DNA of 64,000 nucleotides, taken from NCBI RefSeq assembly GCF_018917965.1, contig NZ_JAHLPP010000006.1:1-64000 (forward strand), read 5' to 3'. The translations under genes were made by a program, and so were the position numbers. Within the stretch, counting starts at the first letter, position 1. Every line of letters starts with the position of its first letter. The DNA is from Pseudoflavonifractor sp. MSJ-37 (lineage in GTDB: Bacteria; Bacillota; Clostridia; Oscillospirales; Oscillospiraceae). Below the pieces are notes generated by a model, which was given only the letters and a program-made list of their open reading frames with translations, was not told the origin of the DNA and did no database searches. Positions 13,857 to 23,300 of the stretch are shown here, piece by piece.

Positions 13857-14498
13857 TCACAGCTCCTCCACCAGCCGCCGCAGGACGGCCGCGTGGCGGA
13901 GCTCTCCGGCGGCCAGCTCCCGGCAGAGGGCCCGGAGGGCTGGATCCTCCATCTCCTCCGCCATGGCCAGCAGCCGCCGGGCGCTCCGCTGTTCCTCCCG
14001 GAACCGTTCCCGCAGACACAGGGGGAAGGCCCCCCGGAGGGCGGGCTGGATCCGCTCCTCCGGCCAGTACCACGCCCCGCCGATCAGGAAGCAGACGGCG
14101 GCCAGACGCTTCCCCTGCCGGTGTTCCTCAGCCGCCAGGGCCCCCAGAGCCCGGCTCCCGCCGCCCGGAGCCCGCCGGGACAGGCTCCGGTACTCCTTCC
14201 ATCCGGCCACCGCCCGCTCGACCATGCCCTGGAGCTCTCCCAGCCAGGCGGCAGAGCCCTCACTCAGGGGGAGCCCCTCCCCGGCGGGCCGGTCCCGGCG
14301 GCACGCCGGCCCGGGATCCGCGCGCGGTGTCTCCCGTCCTGCCGACGGCGGCGGGGAGATGGCGGGCACCGGCACCGGCGGTACGGCGGCCGGCTCCGCC
14401 TCGATGGGGCAGTCCGGCCGCGGCTCCGGCATGACCCGGCTCCATACCCGGGCAAAGGTCTCCCGGTCCGGCGCGGTCCCCTGGATCTGGTTCGGCAT
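13857..14498 (-). CDS. Ferritin-like helical protein with proline-rich N-terminus
   Basis: 213 residues. The first 75 or so are Pro/Ala/Arg-rich and look disordered. The rest is predicted helical with Glu and His spaced as in rubrerythrin/ferritin-like four-helix proteins (AAEEHRQ, RERFREEQ, AGELRHA). I see these motifs but not a complete set of di-iron ligands, so metal binding is uncertain. Two adjacent ATGs exist; 14498 is preferred because GAGGAGG is seven bases before it. It is divergent from the suf operon and shares the 165-base intergenic region. Function is unknown. Confidence 0.6.
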   Translation of the reverse strand: MPNQIQGTAPDRETFARVWSRVMPEPRPDCPIEAEPAAVPPVPVPAISPPPSAGRETPRADPGPACRRDRPAGEGLPLSEGSAAWLGELQGMVERAVAGWKEYRSLSRRAPGGGSRALGALAAEEHRQGKRLAAVCFLIGGAWYWPEERIQPALRGAFPLCLRERFREEQRSARRLLAMAEEMEDPALRALCRELAAGELRHAAVLRRLVEEL

Positions 14499-14597
14499 CA
14501 TGATCCCTCCTCGTTCATGCTTCCCTCCATCCTATGTCCGCTCCCCGCCATGCGTCCCAGATATCCCCTATTCTCCGGGCATTTATAGGGATAATTC

Positions 14598-14626
14598 TTG
14601 TATTGTGGCGAAAAAGGTGATATGAT
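14598..14626 (+). promoter_or_regulatory. Promoter of the sufCB operon
   Basis: TTGTAT (14598-14603), 17 bases, TATGAT (14621-14626). Confidence 0.7.
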
Positions 14627-14663
14627 ACTGGTCCGAGAAACGTTACGAAGGAGCATTTTCATC

Positions 14664-15407
14664 ATGCTGGAGATCAGAAGCCTGAGATACCAGGTGCCCG
14701 AAGAGGGCGGCACGACGCTGGGGATCCTCAACGACGTGTCCCTGACGATCGGAGACGGCAGCCTGGTCGTCGTCACCGGCCCCAACGGGGGCGGCAAGAC
14801 CACACTGGCCAAGGCCGTCATGGGCCTGGTCACGCCGACCAGCGGCCAGATCCTCTGGAACGGCACCGACGTCACCCATATGAGCATCACCGAGCGCGCC
14901 CGCCAGGGCATCAGCTACGGCTTCCAGCAGCCGCCCCGCTTCAAGGGTCTGAAGGTCCGGGATCTGCTGTGTCTGGCCGCCGGCCGGGAGGACCTGGCCA
15001 CGGAGGATGCCTGTCAGTATTTGACCAAGGTGGGCCTGTGTGCCCACGACTATATCGACCGTGAGGTGGATGCCTCCCTCTCCGGCGGCGAGGTCAAGCG
15101 CATCGAGATCGCCACGATCCTGGCTCGGAACAGCGGCCTCATGATCTTCGACGAGCCGGAGGCCGGCATCGATCTCTGGTCCTTCGCCAAGCTGACGGAG
15201 ACCTTCCGCGCCATCCACGCCAAGCGGAAGGCCACCCTCATGATCATCTCCCATCAGGAGCGGATCATCGACCTGGCCGACGAGATCGTCCTCATCGAGG
15301 ACGGAAAAGTGGCCAGACACGGTCCCAAGGATGAGATCTTCCCCCTCATCCTGGAGCGCACCTCCACCGGATGCACCTATCTCAGCCAGGAGGTGGACAA
15401 GGCATGA
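14664..15407 (+). CDS. sufC: Fe-S cluster assembly ATPase SufC
   Basis: 247 residues, an ABC ATPase with Walker A GPNGGGKT, signature LSGGEVKR and Walker B MIFDEPEAGID, as in SufC. The start ATG at 14664 follows GAAGGAG; the frame is open upstream into the promoter, which rules out an earlier start. It provides ATP-driven conformational change to the SufB scaffold. The gene overlaps sufB by four bases. There is no sufD, sufS or sufU next to it, so this is the minimal two-component SUF (SMS) arrangement known from clostridia and archaea. Confidence 0.92.
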   Translation: MLEIRSLRYQVPEEGGTTLGILNDVSLTIGDGSLVVVTGPNGGGKTTLAKAVMGLVTPTSGQILWNGTDVTHMSITERARQGISYGFQQPPRFKGLKVRDLLCLAAGREDLATEDACQYLTKVGLCAHDYIDREVDASLSGGEVKRIEIATILARNSGLMIFDEPEAGIDLWSFAKLTETFRAIHAKRKATLMIISHQERIIDLADEIVLIEDGKVARHGPKDEIFPLILERTSTGCTYLSQEVDKA

Positions 15408-16333
15408 TGGACAAGACAGACTGGAAGCTCCTGAAGGAGATCGCCGACCTGGAAAAGACCCCTCTGGGGGCCTACAACATCCGGCTCAACGGCCAGAGCG
15501 ACTCCCGGGCCTCCACGGCCAATATCGAGATCACCGGCAAGACGGACGGCAAGTCCGGCATCGAGATCCGGGTCAAGCCCGGCACGAAGCACGAGTCCGT
15601 GCATATCCCCGTGATCATCCACGCCACCGGCTTCTCCGAGCTGGTGTACAATGATTTCTTCATCGGCGAGGACTGCGATGTGGACATCGTGGCCGGCTGC
15701 GGCATCCACAACACCGGCTGTGAGACCGCACAGCACGACGGCATCCACACCTTCTATATCGGCCGGAACTCCAAGGTCCGCTATGTGGAGCGCCACTACG
15801 GCGAGGGCGATGCCAACGCCGACGGCAAGCGGATCTTCAACCCCAAGACCGTGGTGTATCTGGAGGAGGGAGCCTCCATCCAGATGGAGACCACCCAGAT
15901 CCGGGGCGTGGACTCCACCAAGCGGGAGACCATCATCACCGCCGGCAAAAACGCCGAGGCGGTGGTCACGGAGCGGCTCCTGACCCACGGGGACCAGACC
16001 GCCGAGTCCGATATGGAGATCATCCTGGACGGCGAGGGCTCCAGCGGCCGGGTCATCTCCCGTTCTGTGGCCCAGGACCGGTCCAAGCAGGTCTTTTATC
16101 CCAAGATGACCGGCAACAACAAGTGCTTCGGCCATGTCCAGTGCGACTCCATCATCATGGGGGAGGCTCAGGTCTCCTCCATCCCGGCCATCGTGGCGCA
16201 TCATGTGGATGCCCAGCTGATCCACGAGGCGGCCATCGGCCGCATCGCCGGAGACCAGCTCCTGAAGCTGATGACCCTGGGCCTGACGGAGCAAGAAGCA
16301 GAGGAGAAGATCCTGGATGGATTCCTACAGTAA
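15404..16333 (+). CDS. sufB: SufB/SmsB-type Fe-S cluster scaffold
   Basis: 309 residues, far shorter than classical SufB (about 470-495), with the SufBD beta-helix core and the C-terminal HEAAIGRIAGDQL motif. The N-terminal extension of classical SufB is missing, as expected for the ancestral SmsB form, which works as a homodimer with two SufC. Cysteines GCGIHNTGC are candidate cluster-related residues. The start ATG overlaps the sufC stop; AGGAGG lies nine bases upstream. It is followed by an overlapping thioesterase gene. Cellular role: building [4Fe-4S] clusters, for which PFOR in this window is a likely client. Confidence 0.9.
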   Translation: MMDKTDWKLLKEIADLEKTPLGAYNIRLNGQSDSRASTANIEITGKTDGKSGIEIRVKPGTKHESVHIPVIIHATGFSELVYNDFFIGEDCDVDIVAGCGIHNTGCETAQHDGIHTFYIGRNSKVRYVERHYGEGDANADGKRIFNPKTVVYLEEGASIQMETTQIRGVDSTKRETIITAGKNAEAVVTERLLTHGDQTAESDMEIILDGEGSSGRVISRSVAQDRSKQVFYPKMTGNNKCFGHVQCDSIIMGEAQVSSIPAIVAHHVDAQLIHEAAIGRIAGDQLLKLMTLGLTEQEAEEKILDGFLQ

Positions 16334-16781
16334 TCTGGAAGCGCGGGCCAAGTGCAACCGCTTCGGCGAGCACAACGGCATCGTCATGACGAAGATCGAG
16401 CAGGACTATGCGGAGGGCGAGATCACCGTCTGCGAGACGCATCTCAATCCCATGGGCATGGTCCACGGCGGCTGTCTGGCCACCCTGGCCGACTCAGTGA
16501 CGGGCACGGCCGTGGCCACCCGGGGCCGGGTGGGCGTGACCATGGACTGCCGGATGGACTATCTCCGTCCCGCCGTCGGCACCAAGAAGGTCCGCTGCCG
16601 GGCCATCCCCCAGAAGATCGGCCGGACCATCACCCTCTACCGGGCAGAGCTGACCAATGACGACGGCGCCCTAATCGCCGTCGGCACCTTCAGCTTCTTC
16701 CTGACCGACAAGCCTCTGCCCAACTTCCAGGAGCTCCTGGATCAGGCCAGGGCCCATCAGGAGGCGCAAGGGGACGCCTGA
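16317..16781 (+). CDS. PaaI-family hotdog thioesterase
   Basis: 154 residues with the hotdog-fold signature NPMGMVHGGCLATLAD, in which the Asn, His-Gly-Gly and Asp residues form the acyl-CoA thioesterase active site. Length fits the PaaI/YbgC-like group. The start overlaps the end of sufB by 17 bases and uses a GAGGAG inside sufB, so it is co-transcribed with sufCB. The substrate is unknown; a housekeeping CoA-thioester hydrolase is the usual assumption. A bidirectional terminator follows. Confidence 0.85.
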   Translation: MDSYSNLEARAKCNRFGEHNGIVMTKIEQDYAEGEITVCETHLNPMGMVHGGCLATLADSVTGTAVATRGRVGVTMDCRMDYLRPAVGTKKVRCRAIPQKIGRTITLYRAELTNDDGALIAVGTFSFFLTDKPLPNFQELLDQARAHQEAQGDA

Positions 16782-16802
16782 CCGTCCCGATATAAGGAAA
16801 AC

Positions 16803-16838
16803 GAGCGGACCCGCTCCCATCCGGGAGGGGCCCGCTCA
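16803..16838. terminator. Bidirectional terminator between the suf operon and the cytidylate-kinase-like gene
   Basis: GAGCGGACCCGCTCCC pairs with GGGAGGGGCCCGCTC. The plus-strand tail is ATTTCATATTT, the minus-strand tail GTTTTCCTT, serving both convergent genes. Confidence 0.8.
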
Positions 16839-16854
16839 TTTCATATTTCCTGAT

Positions 16855-17439
16855 TCAATGCTCAACGAAAGACAGGATCGTATCCACACAGCGCTCGATG
16901 CCCAGCACGCCGCTGTCCAGACAGAGGTGGTAGTTCTCCGCCATGCCCCAGGTCCGGTCGGTGTAGTACTTATAGTAGGCGATCCGGCGCTTGTCCTTCT
17001 CCGTGATGCGCTTCTCGGGGGTATCGTCCTTCTCGCCGTACAGCCGGACGATCCGGTCTTTCTTGAAGGCCATGTCCGCATGGATGAACACGTTCAGGCA
17101 GTCATCCCGCTCCCGCAGGAAAAAGTCGGCGCACCGGCCCACGATGACGCAGGGCCCCTTCTCCGCCAGTCCCTGGATGATCTTCCGCTGGGTGATATAG
17201 ATCTGGTCGGTGAGGGCGCTGTTGGCCCAGTTGTTCAGGGCGAAGAGGAAGCTGGTGTTGGCGCTGGCCTCCTCGCTGGAGTTCTTGATGAAGTCCTTGG
17301 ACATCCCGCTCTCCTTGGCGATCTGGTTGACCAGTTCCTCGTCATAGCAGGTCACGCCCATGCGCTGGGCCACCTCCTTGCCGATGGTCCGTCCGCCGCT
17401 GCCGAATTCCCGATTGATGGTGACGATACGAAAGCCCAT
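16855..17439 (-). CDS. Cytidylate kinase-like family protein
   Basis: 194 residues starting at the ATG at 17439 with AAAGGAGG nine bases upstream. The N-terminus ITINREFGSGGRTIG carries the modified P-loop of the cytidylate kinase-like family (Pfam Cytidylate_kin2), followed by the LID-like region with EKRITEKDKRR. This family is common in Firmicutes and distinct from the true Cmk; its substrate is not established. It follows miaA with 132 bases between and has its own promoter overlapping the end of miaA. A hairpin AAGGGGTGC/GCGCCCCTT then TTTTCC (17494-17531) lies in its leader. Confidence 0.82.
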   Translation of the reverse strand: MGFRIVTINREFGSGGRTIGKEVAQRMGVTCYDEELVNQIAKESGMSKDFIKNSSEEASANTSFLFALNNWANSALTDQIYITQRKIIQGLAEKGPCVIVGRCADFFLRERDDCLNVFIHADMAFKKDRIVRLYGEKDDTPEKRITEKDKRRIAYYKYYTDRTWGMAENYHLCLDSGVLGIERCVDTILSFVEH

Positions 17440-17538
17440 TCCGCCGTACCTCCTTTGCGATGTTTCCCGCTCCGACTCAGCCGGACGGAGGAAAAGGGGC
17501 GCAGATGCCCGGTGACGGTCCCGCACCCCTTGCTTCGT

Positions 17539-17567
17539 ATTCTAACATACCTCCCGGCGGAACGCAA
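17539..17567 (-). promoter_or_regulatory. Promoter of the cytidylate-kinase-like gene
   Basis: TTGCGT (17567-17562), 17 bases, TAGAAT (17544-17539) on the minus strand. Confidence 0.65.
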
Positions 17568-17571
17568 GCGT

Positions 17572-18474
17572 TCACCGGGCCAGAAACTCCTCCGAAGCCC
17601 GAAGCGCCTGCCCCACAGGGTCCCCCTCCATGTCCAGCCAGAGCACGCCCTTGTCCCGCCGGAACCAAAGGACCTGCCGCTTGGCAAAGCGCTTGATGGC
17701 CCGCCCCAGCTCGTCGAACAGGGCCTCACGGCTGGGGATCGCCCCGGTGAGGTAGCGCAGGATATACCGGTACTCCAGGCCAAGAGCGTCCAGGAAGGCG
17801 TCCGCGGCCCCCTCCGCCCGGAGGCGTGCCACCTCTTCGATCATGCCCTGGTCCAGCCGCTTTTGGAGCCGCTCGTCGATCCGGCGGCATACGGTCTCTC
17901 TGGGATAGTCCACCCCCAGCAGGAGGCAGTCATACCTAGGCTGAGAGGCAGGGGCGTCCAGGCCCTCCCCGGAGCGGAGCTTCTCCAGCGTCCGCACCAG
18001 CCGCTGCTTGTTGTTCTCCTCTCCATCGGAGAGGGTGCGGCCGGTCTCCGCCCGGAACATGGCATAGAGCTCCGGGGCGGTCTTTTGCTCCAGCTCCGCC
18101 CGAAGGACCGGGTCCGGCTTGCTGTCCGTGAAGGTGAAGCCCTCCGTCACGGCCCGGACATACAGCCCTGTGCCGCCCACCAGGATGGGGACCCGGCCCC
18201 GGCTCAGGATATCGTCGATGGCGGCGTAGGCGTCCCGCTGGAACTCCGCGGCGGAGTAGCCCTGGTTTGGGCTCACCACGTCCAGCAGATGGTGGGGGAC
18301 CCCCTTCATCTCCTCCTCGGTGATCTTTCCGGTGCCCAGATCCAGGCCCCGGTAGACCTGCCGGGAGTCGGCGGAGACGATCTCGCCTCCCAGGGCCCGG
18401 GCCAACTCCACGCCCAGCCCGCTCTTCCCACAGGCGGTGGTGCCCAGTACCACGATCAGTTTCGGCAGCGCCAT
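17572..18474 (-). CDS. miaA: tRNA dimethylallyltransferase
   Basis: 300 residues. The P-loop GTTACGKS, the substrate motif SADSRQVYRGLDLGTGK and GGTGLYVRA identify MiaA, which isopentenylates A37 of tRNAs reading UNN codons. The ATG at 18474 is preferred: the one three codons upstream abuts the Shine-Dalgarno GAGAGG, while this one has correct nine-base spacing. It lies 61 bases after comM and is probably in the same transcript. Confidence 0.93.
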   Translation of the reverse strand: MALPKLIVVLGTTACGKSGLGVELARALGGEIVSADSRQVYRGLDLGTGKITEEEMKGVPHHLLDVVSPNQGYSAAEFQRDAYAAIDDILSRGRVPILVGGTGLYVRAVTEGFTFTDSKPDPVLRAELEQKTAPELYAMFRAETGRTLSDGEENNKQRLVRTLEKLRSGEGLDAPASQPRYDCLLLGVDYPRETVCRRIDERLQKRLDQGMIEEVARLRAEGAADAFLDALGLEYRYILRYLTGAIPSREALFDELGRAIKRFAKRQVLWFRRDKGVLWLDMEGDPVGQALRASEEFLAR

Positions 18475-18535
18475 ATCCAACATCCTCTCTTGGTGTGCTC
18501 GTTCATAGTGGAAAAACGATCCGGAGACGCGTCCC

Positions 18536-20095
18536 TCATCTCCGGAAATAGCCGCTCTCCCGGTACTGGATCGCCTCGGCTAGATGGGGGACCCCGATCT
18601 GCTCCGCGCCGTCCAGGTCCGCGATCGTCCGGGCCACCCGGAGGATCCGGTCATAGCTCCGGGCGGTGAGGCCCATCCGCTCGAAGGCCCCTTTCATCAC
18701 CGTCCGGCAGGCCTCGTCCAGCGGGCAGTGCTCCTGTAGGTCCCGGGGGCCCATGTGGGCGTTGCAGTCGGGACCCTCCCTGCCGAAGCGGACGGCCTGG
18801 ACCTGCCTGGCCCGCTCCACCCGCGCCCGGATGGCGGCGGAGGACTCGGCCTTCGGCTTTCGGGACAGCTCTTCGAAGTCCAGGGCCGGCACCTCTACAT
18901 AGAGGTCGATCCGGTCCAGCAGAGGGCCGGACAGCTTGCCCAGATACTTCCTGACCTCCGTCTCGGAACAGCGGCACCGACCGGAGGGATGGCCATACCA
19001 GCCGCATTTGCAGGGGTTCATGGCACAGATCAGCATGAACCGGCTGGGGAACACCTCGCTGGCCGCCGCCCGGGAGATCTGGACCTTCCCCTCCTCCAGC
19101 GGCTGGCGGAGGGATTCCAGCACATCCTTGTGGAACTCCGGCAGCTCGTCCAGGAAGAGGACGCCGTTATGGGCCAGAGAGATCTCGCCGGGCTTGGGGA
19201 TCGGCGAGCCCCCGCCGGCCATGCCGGTGGCCGAGATGCTGTGATGGGGCGCCCGGAACGGCCGCTGGACCACCATCGGCTTCTCCCGGGAGGTGAGGCC
19301 CATGACCGAGTGGATCTCGGTGGCCTCCAGCGCCTCCCGCTCGCTGAGGGCGGGCAGGATGGAGGGGAGCCGCTTGGCCAGCATGGACTTGCCGGACCCC
19401 GGAGGGCCGATCATGGCCAGGTTGTGGCCTCCCGCCGCCGCGATCTCCAGGGCCCGCTTCACCTGATCCTGGCCCTTCACGTCGGCGAAGTCCAGACCCG
19501 CTTCGGGCTCTGCGGTCGGCCGCCACACCTCGGCCGGCCCGATCCGCCGCTTCCCCCTCAGGTGGGCCACCAGCTCCTCCACGCTCTCCACCGGGCAGAC
19601 CGTCAGGTCTCCGGCCAGAGTCGCCTCGGCGGCGGAGTCCGCCGGGACATACAGGGTGCGGATGCCCGCCCGTCTGGCGGCCAGCGCCATGGGCAGCATC
19701 CCGGTCACTGGCCGCAGAGAGCCGTCCAGAGACAGCTCGCCCACGAAGGCGGCGTCCTCCTCCGGCGGCGGGAGCTGGCCCCCGGCCGCCAGGATGCCCA
19801 CCAGCATGGGCAGGTCGTAGACCGTGCCCGCCTTGCGCCGGTCTGCCGGGGCCAGGTTCACCGTGATCCGGGCCGCCGGGAAACGGAAGCCGCAGTTCCG
19901 GGCGGCGGAACGCACCCGATCCCGGGCCTCCTTCACCGCCGTGTCCGGCAGGCCCACCACGTCGAAGGCCGGGAGCCCGTTGGAGAGATCGCACTCGGCC
20001 AGCACCTCATATCCGTTGACCCCCTGGAGGCCCAGGGAACGCACCTTGCAGAACAAACCCTCCACCATCCTTCCGCCGGCTCCCGCCAGTCCCAT
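18536..20095 (-). CDS. comM: YifB/ComM-family Mg-chelatase-like AAA+ ATPase
   Basis: 519 residues. The N-terminal ChlI/Lon-S5-like domain (AADRRKAGTVYDLPM) is followed by a Walker A GPPGSGKSMLAKR near residue 220, Walker B and sensor motifs, and the C-terminal Mg_chelatase_C domain with MTARSYDRILRVARTIADL-like sequence. In other bacteria ComM is a hexameric helicase promoting branch migration in natural transformation. The start ATG at 20095 has GAGGAG five bases upstream. It leads an operon with miaA. Confidence 0.92.
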   Translation of the reverse strand: MGLAGAGGRMVEGLFCKVRSLGLQGVNGYEVLAECDLSNGLPAFDVVGLPDTAVKEARDRVRSAARNCGFRFPAARITVNLAPADRRKAGTVYDLPMLVGILAAGGQLPPPEEDAAFVGELSLDGSLRPVTGMLPMALAARRAGIRTLYVPADSAAEATLAGDLTVCPVESVEELVAHLRGKRRIGPAEVWRPTAEPEAGLDFADVKGQDQVKRALEIAAAGGHNLAMIGPPGSGKSMLAKRLPSILPALSEREALEATEIHSVMGLTSREKPMVVQRPFRAPHHSISATGMAGGGSPIPKPGEISLAHNGVLFLDELPEFHKDVLESLRQPLEEGKVQISRAAASEVFPSRFMLICAMNPCKCGWYGHPSGRCRCSETEVRKYLGKLSGPLLDRIDLYVEVPALDFEELSRKPKAESSAAIRARVERARQVQAVRFGREGPDCNAHMGPRDLQEHCPLDEACRTVMKGAFERMGLTARSYDRILRVARTIADLDGAEQIGVPHLAEAIQYRESGYFRR

Positions 20096-20294
20096 CAAAA
20101 CTCCTCTATACTGATCGGTAGCACGCAGTTAACATACGCTAACATCAAATAACGCTGCTGTCATCATAGCTTATCATAGCCCATCTGTCCATTTTTTGCA
20201 ATCAGTATGATGAGTTCAACGATCTAAACCGGCAGTTGGCATGATTTTCGCAGGAAATTTTACAGATCCTTTTGATTTTCTTCCCCCGCAGCGA

Positions 20295-20323
20295 TTTACA
20301 AACAGAAACGTTGGTGATAGAAT
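20295..20323 (+). promoter_or_regulatory. Promoter of the PFOR gene
   Basis: TTTACA (20295-20300), 17 bases, TAGAAT (20318-20323) with an extended TGA. The leader to the start codon is about 37 bases. Confidence 0.8.
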
Positions 20324-20366
20324 AAGGGCGCTGCTGAAAGGAAAACTTCTAAGGAGGAACCCGTTT

Positions 20367-23300
20367 ATGGCTCGTAAGCTGAAAACGATGGACGGCAACA
20401 CTGCTGCCGCCCATGTGTCCTACGCCTTCACCGAGGTCGCAGGCATCTACCCCATCACTCCCTCCAGCCCCATGGCCGACAATGTCGATCAGTGGGCCGC
20501 GGCCGGCCGCAAGAACATCTTCGGCACGACTGTGAAGGTCATCGAGATGGAGTCTGAGGCTGGCGCGTCCGGCACCGTGCATGGCTCTCTGGCCGCCGGC
20601 GCCCTGACCACCACTTATACCGCGTCTCAGGGCCTTCTGCTGATGATCCCCAATATGTACAAGATCGCCGGCGAGCTGTTGCCCGCCGTGTTCCACGTGT
20701 CTGCCCGTACCGTGGCCAGCCACGCCCTGAACATCTTCGGCGATCACTCCGACGTCATGGCCTGCCGCCAGACCGGCTTCGCCATGCTGGCCGAGGGCAA
20801 CGTGCAGGAGGTCATGGACCTGTCCGCCGTGGCTCATCTGGCCGCCATCAAGGGCCGCGTCCCCTTCATCAACTTCTTCGACGGCTTCCGCACCTCCCAT
20901 GAGATCCAGAAGGTCGCGATCTGGGATTACGACGACCTGAAGGAAATGGTGGATATGGACGCGGTCGAGGCGTTCCGCAAGCGCGCCCTGAACCCCGAGC
21001 ATCCCATCATGCGCGGCTCCCATGAGAACGGCGACGTGTTCTTCCAGCATCGTGAGGCCAGCAACAAGTACTATGAGGCCGTCCCCGGCATCGTCGAGGA
21101 GTATATGGCCAAGGTCAACGCCAAGCTGGGCACCGACTACAAGCTGTTCAACTACTATGGCGCCGCGGACGCGGACCGCGTCATCATCGCCATGGGCTCC
21201 ATCTGCGACGTGGCTGAGGAAGTCATCGACTACCTGAACACCCACGGCGAGAAGGTGGGTCTGGTGAAGGTCCGTCTGTACCGCCCCTTCTGCCCCGACA
21301 AGCTGATTGAGGCCATCCCCGCCACCGCCAAGAAGATCGCCGTCCTGGACCGGACCAAGGAGCCCGGCGCGCAGGGCGAGCCTCTGTACCTGGATGTGGT
21401 CACCGCTCTGGCCAACGCCGGCATCACCGACAAGACCATCATCGGCGGCCGCTACGGCCTGGGCTCCAAGGATACTCCTCCCAGCAGCGTGTTCGCTGTC
21501 TATGAGGAGCTGGAGAAGGCCGCTCCCAAGCGTCAGTTCACCATCGGCATCGTGGACGATGTGACCAACATGTCCCTGCCCGAGCACGACTGCCCCAACA
21601 CCGCCGCGGAGGGCACCATCGAGTGCAAGTTCTGGGGCCTGGGCGGCGACGGCACCGTCGGCGCCAACAAGAACTCCATCAAGATCATCGGCGACCACAC
21701 CGACAAGTACGTGCAGGCCTACTTCCAGTATGACTCCAAGAAGACCGGCGGCGTGACGGTGTCCCACCTGCGCTTCGGCGACAAGGCCATCCGCAGCCCC
21801 TACTATATCAACAAAGCCGACTTCGTGGCCTGCCATAACCCCTCCTATATCGTCAAGGGCTATCCCATGGTCCGGGACGTGAAGGACGGCGGCACCTTCC
21901 TGATCAACTGCCAGTGGACTCCTGAGGAGCTGGACAAGCACATGCCCGCCGTGGCCAAGCGCTATATCGCCGCCCACAACGTGCAGGTGTACACCATCGA
22001 CGCCATCGACCTGGCCGCCAAGATCGGCATGGGCAAGCGCACCAACACCATCCTGCAGTCCGCCTTCTTCGCTCTGGCCAAGATCATGCCCGAGGCCGAG
22101 GCCATCCAGTATATGAAGGACGCCGCCACCCACTCCTACCTGAAGAAGGGCCAGGACGTGGTGGATATGAACCACAAGGCCATCGACGCCGGTGCCACCG
22201 CCTTCAAGAAGTTCGACGTGCCCGCCTCTTGGGCTACCGCCGAGGATCAGAAGGCTGAGAAGACCCTGGCCGGCCGGCCCGCCACTGTGAAGATGGTCCA
22301 GGATCTGCTGGAGCCCATCGACCGCATGGAGGGCGACAGCCTGCCCGTCTCCGCCTTCGAGGAGTATGTGGACGGCACCTTCCAGCAGGGCGCCTCCGCC
22401 TATGAGAAGCGCGGCGTCGCCGTGTCCGTCCCCGCCTGGGATGAGACCAAGTGCATCCAGTGCAACCAGTGTTCCTATGTCTGCCCCCACGCCACCATCC
22501 GTCCCTTCGCCCTGACCGCGGACGAGGCCGCCAAGGCTCCCGCCGCCACCAAGGCCGTGGAGATCAAGGCCGGCAAGGGCAAGGGCACCTACAAGTTCAC
22601 CATCGCTGTGTCTCCTCTGGACTGCATGGGCTGCGGCGTCTGCGCCAAGGTCTGCCCCGTGAAGGCCCTCACCATGGTGCCTCAGGAGCAGGAGGCCGCG
22701 CAGCAGGCCGTGTTCGACTACATGGTGGCCGATGTGGCCCCCAAGGCCGACATGGAGGGCACCGGCTCCGTGAAGGACAGCCAGTTCAAGCAGCCTCTGC
22801 TGGAGTTCTCCGGCTCCTGCGCCGGCTGTGCTGAGACCGCCTATGCCCGCCTGGTCACTCAGGTCTGCGGCGAGCGGATGTATGTCTCCAACGCCACCGG
22901 CTGTTCCTCCATCTGGGGCGGTCCCGCCGCTACCTCTCCCTACACCGTCAACAAGGACGGCCATGGTCCCGCTTGGGCCAACTCCCTGTTCGAGGACAAC
23001 GCCGAGCACGGTCTGGGCATCCTGATGGGCCAGAAGGCCATCCGTGAGAGCCTGGTCGCCAAGACCAAGGAGCTGCTCTCCGGCCATGTCTATGAGCCCG
23101 CCCGCGTGGCCGGCCAGAAGTGGCTGGACACTCTGGAGGATGCCGAGGCCAACGCCGAGGCCACCAAGGCCTATGTGGCCGCTCTGGAAGAGGCCATCAT
23201 GCCCGTGGACGATCTGATCAGCTTCGCTGAGAGCGATGCCGGCAAGCAGGTCTTCGGCGATCAGCAGGCCGCGGTCGCGGCCCATGCCAAGGAGCTGAAG

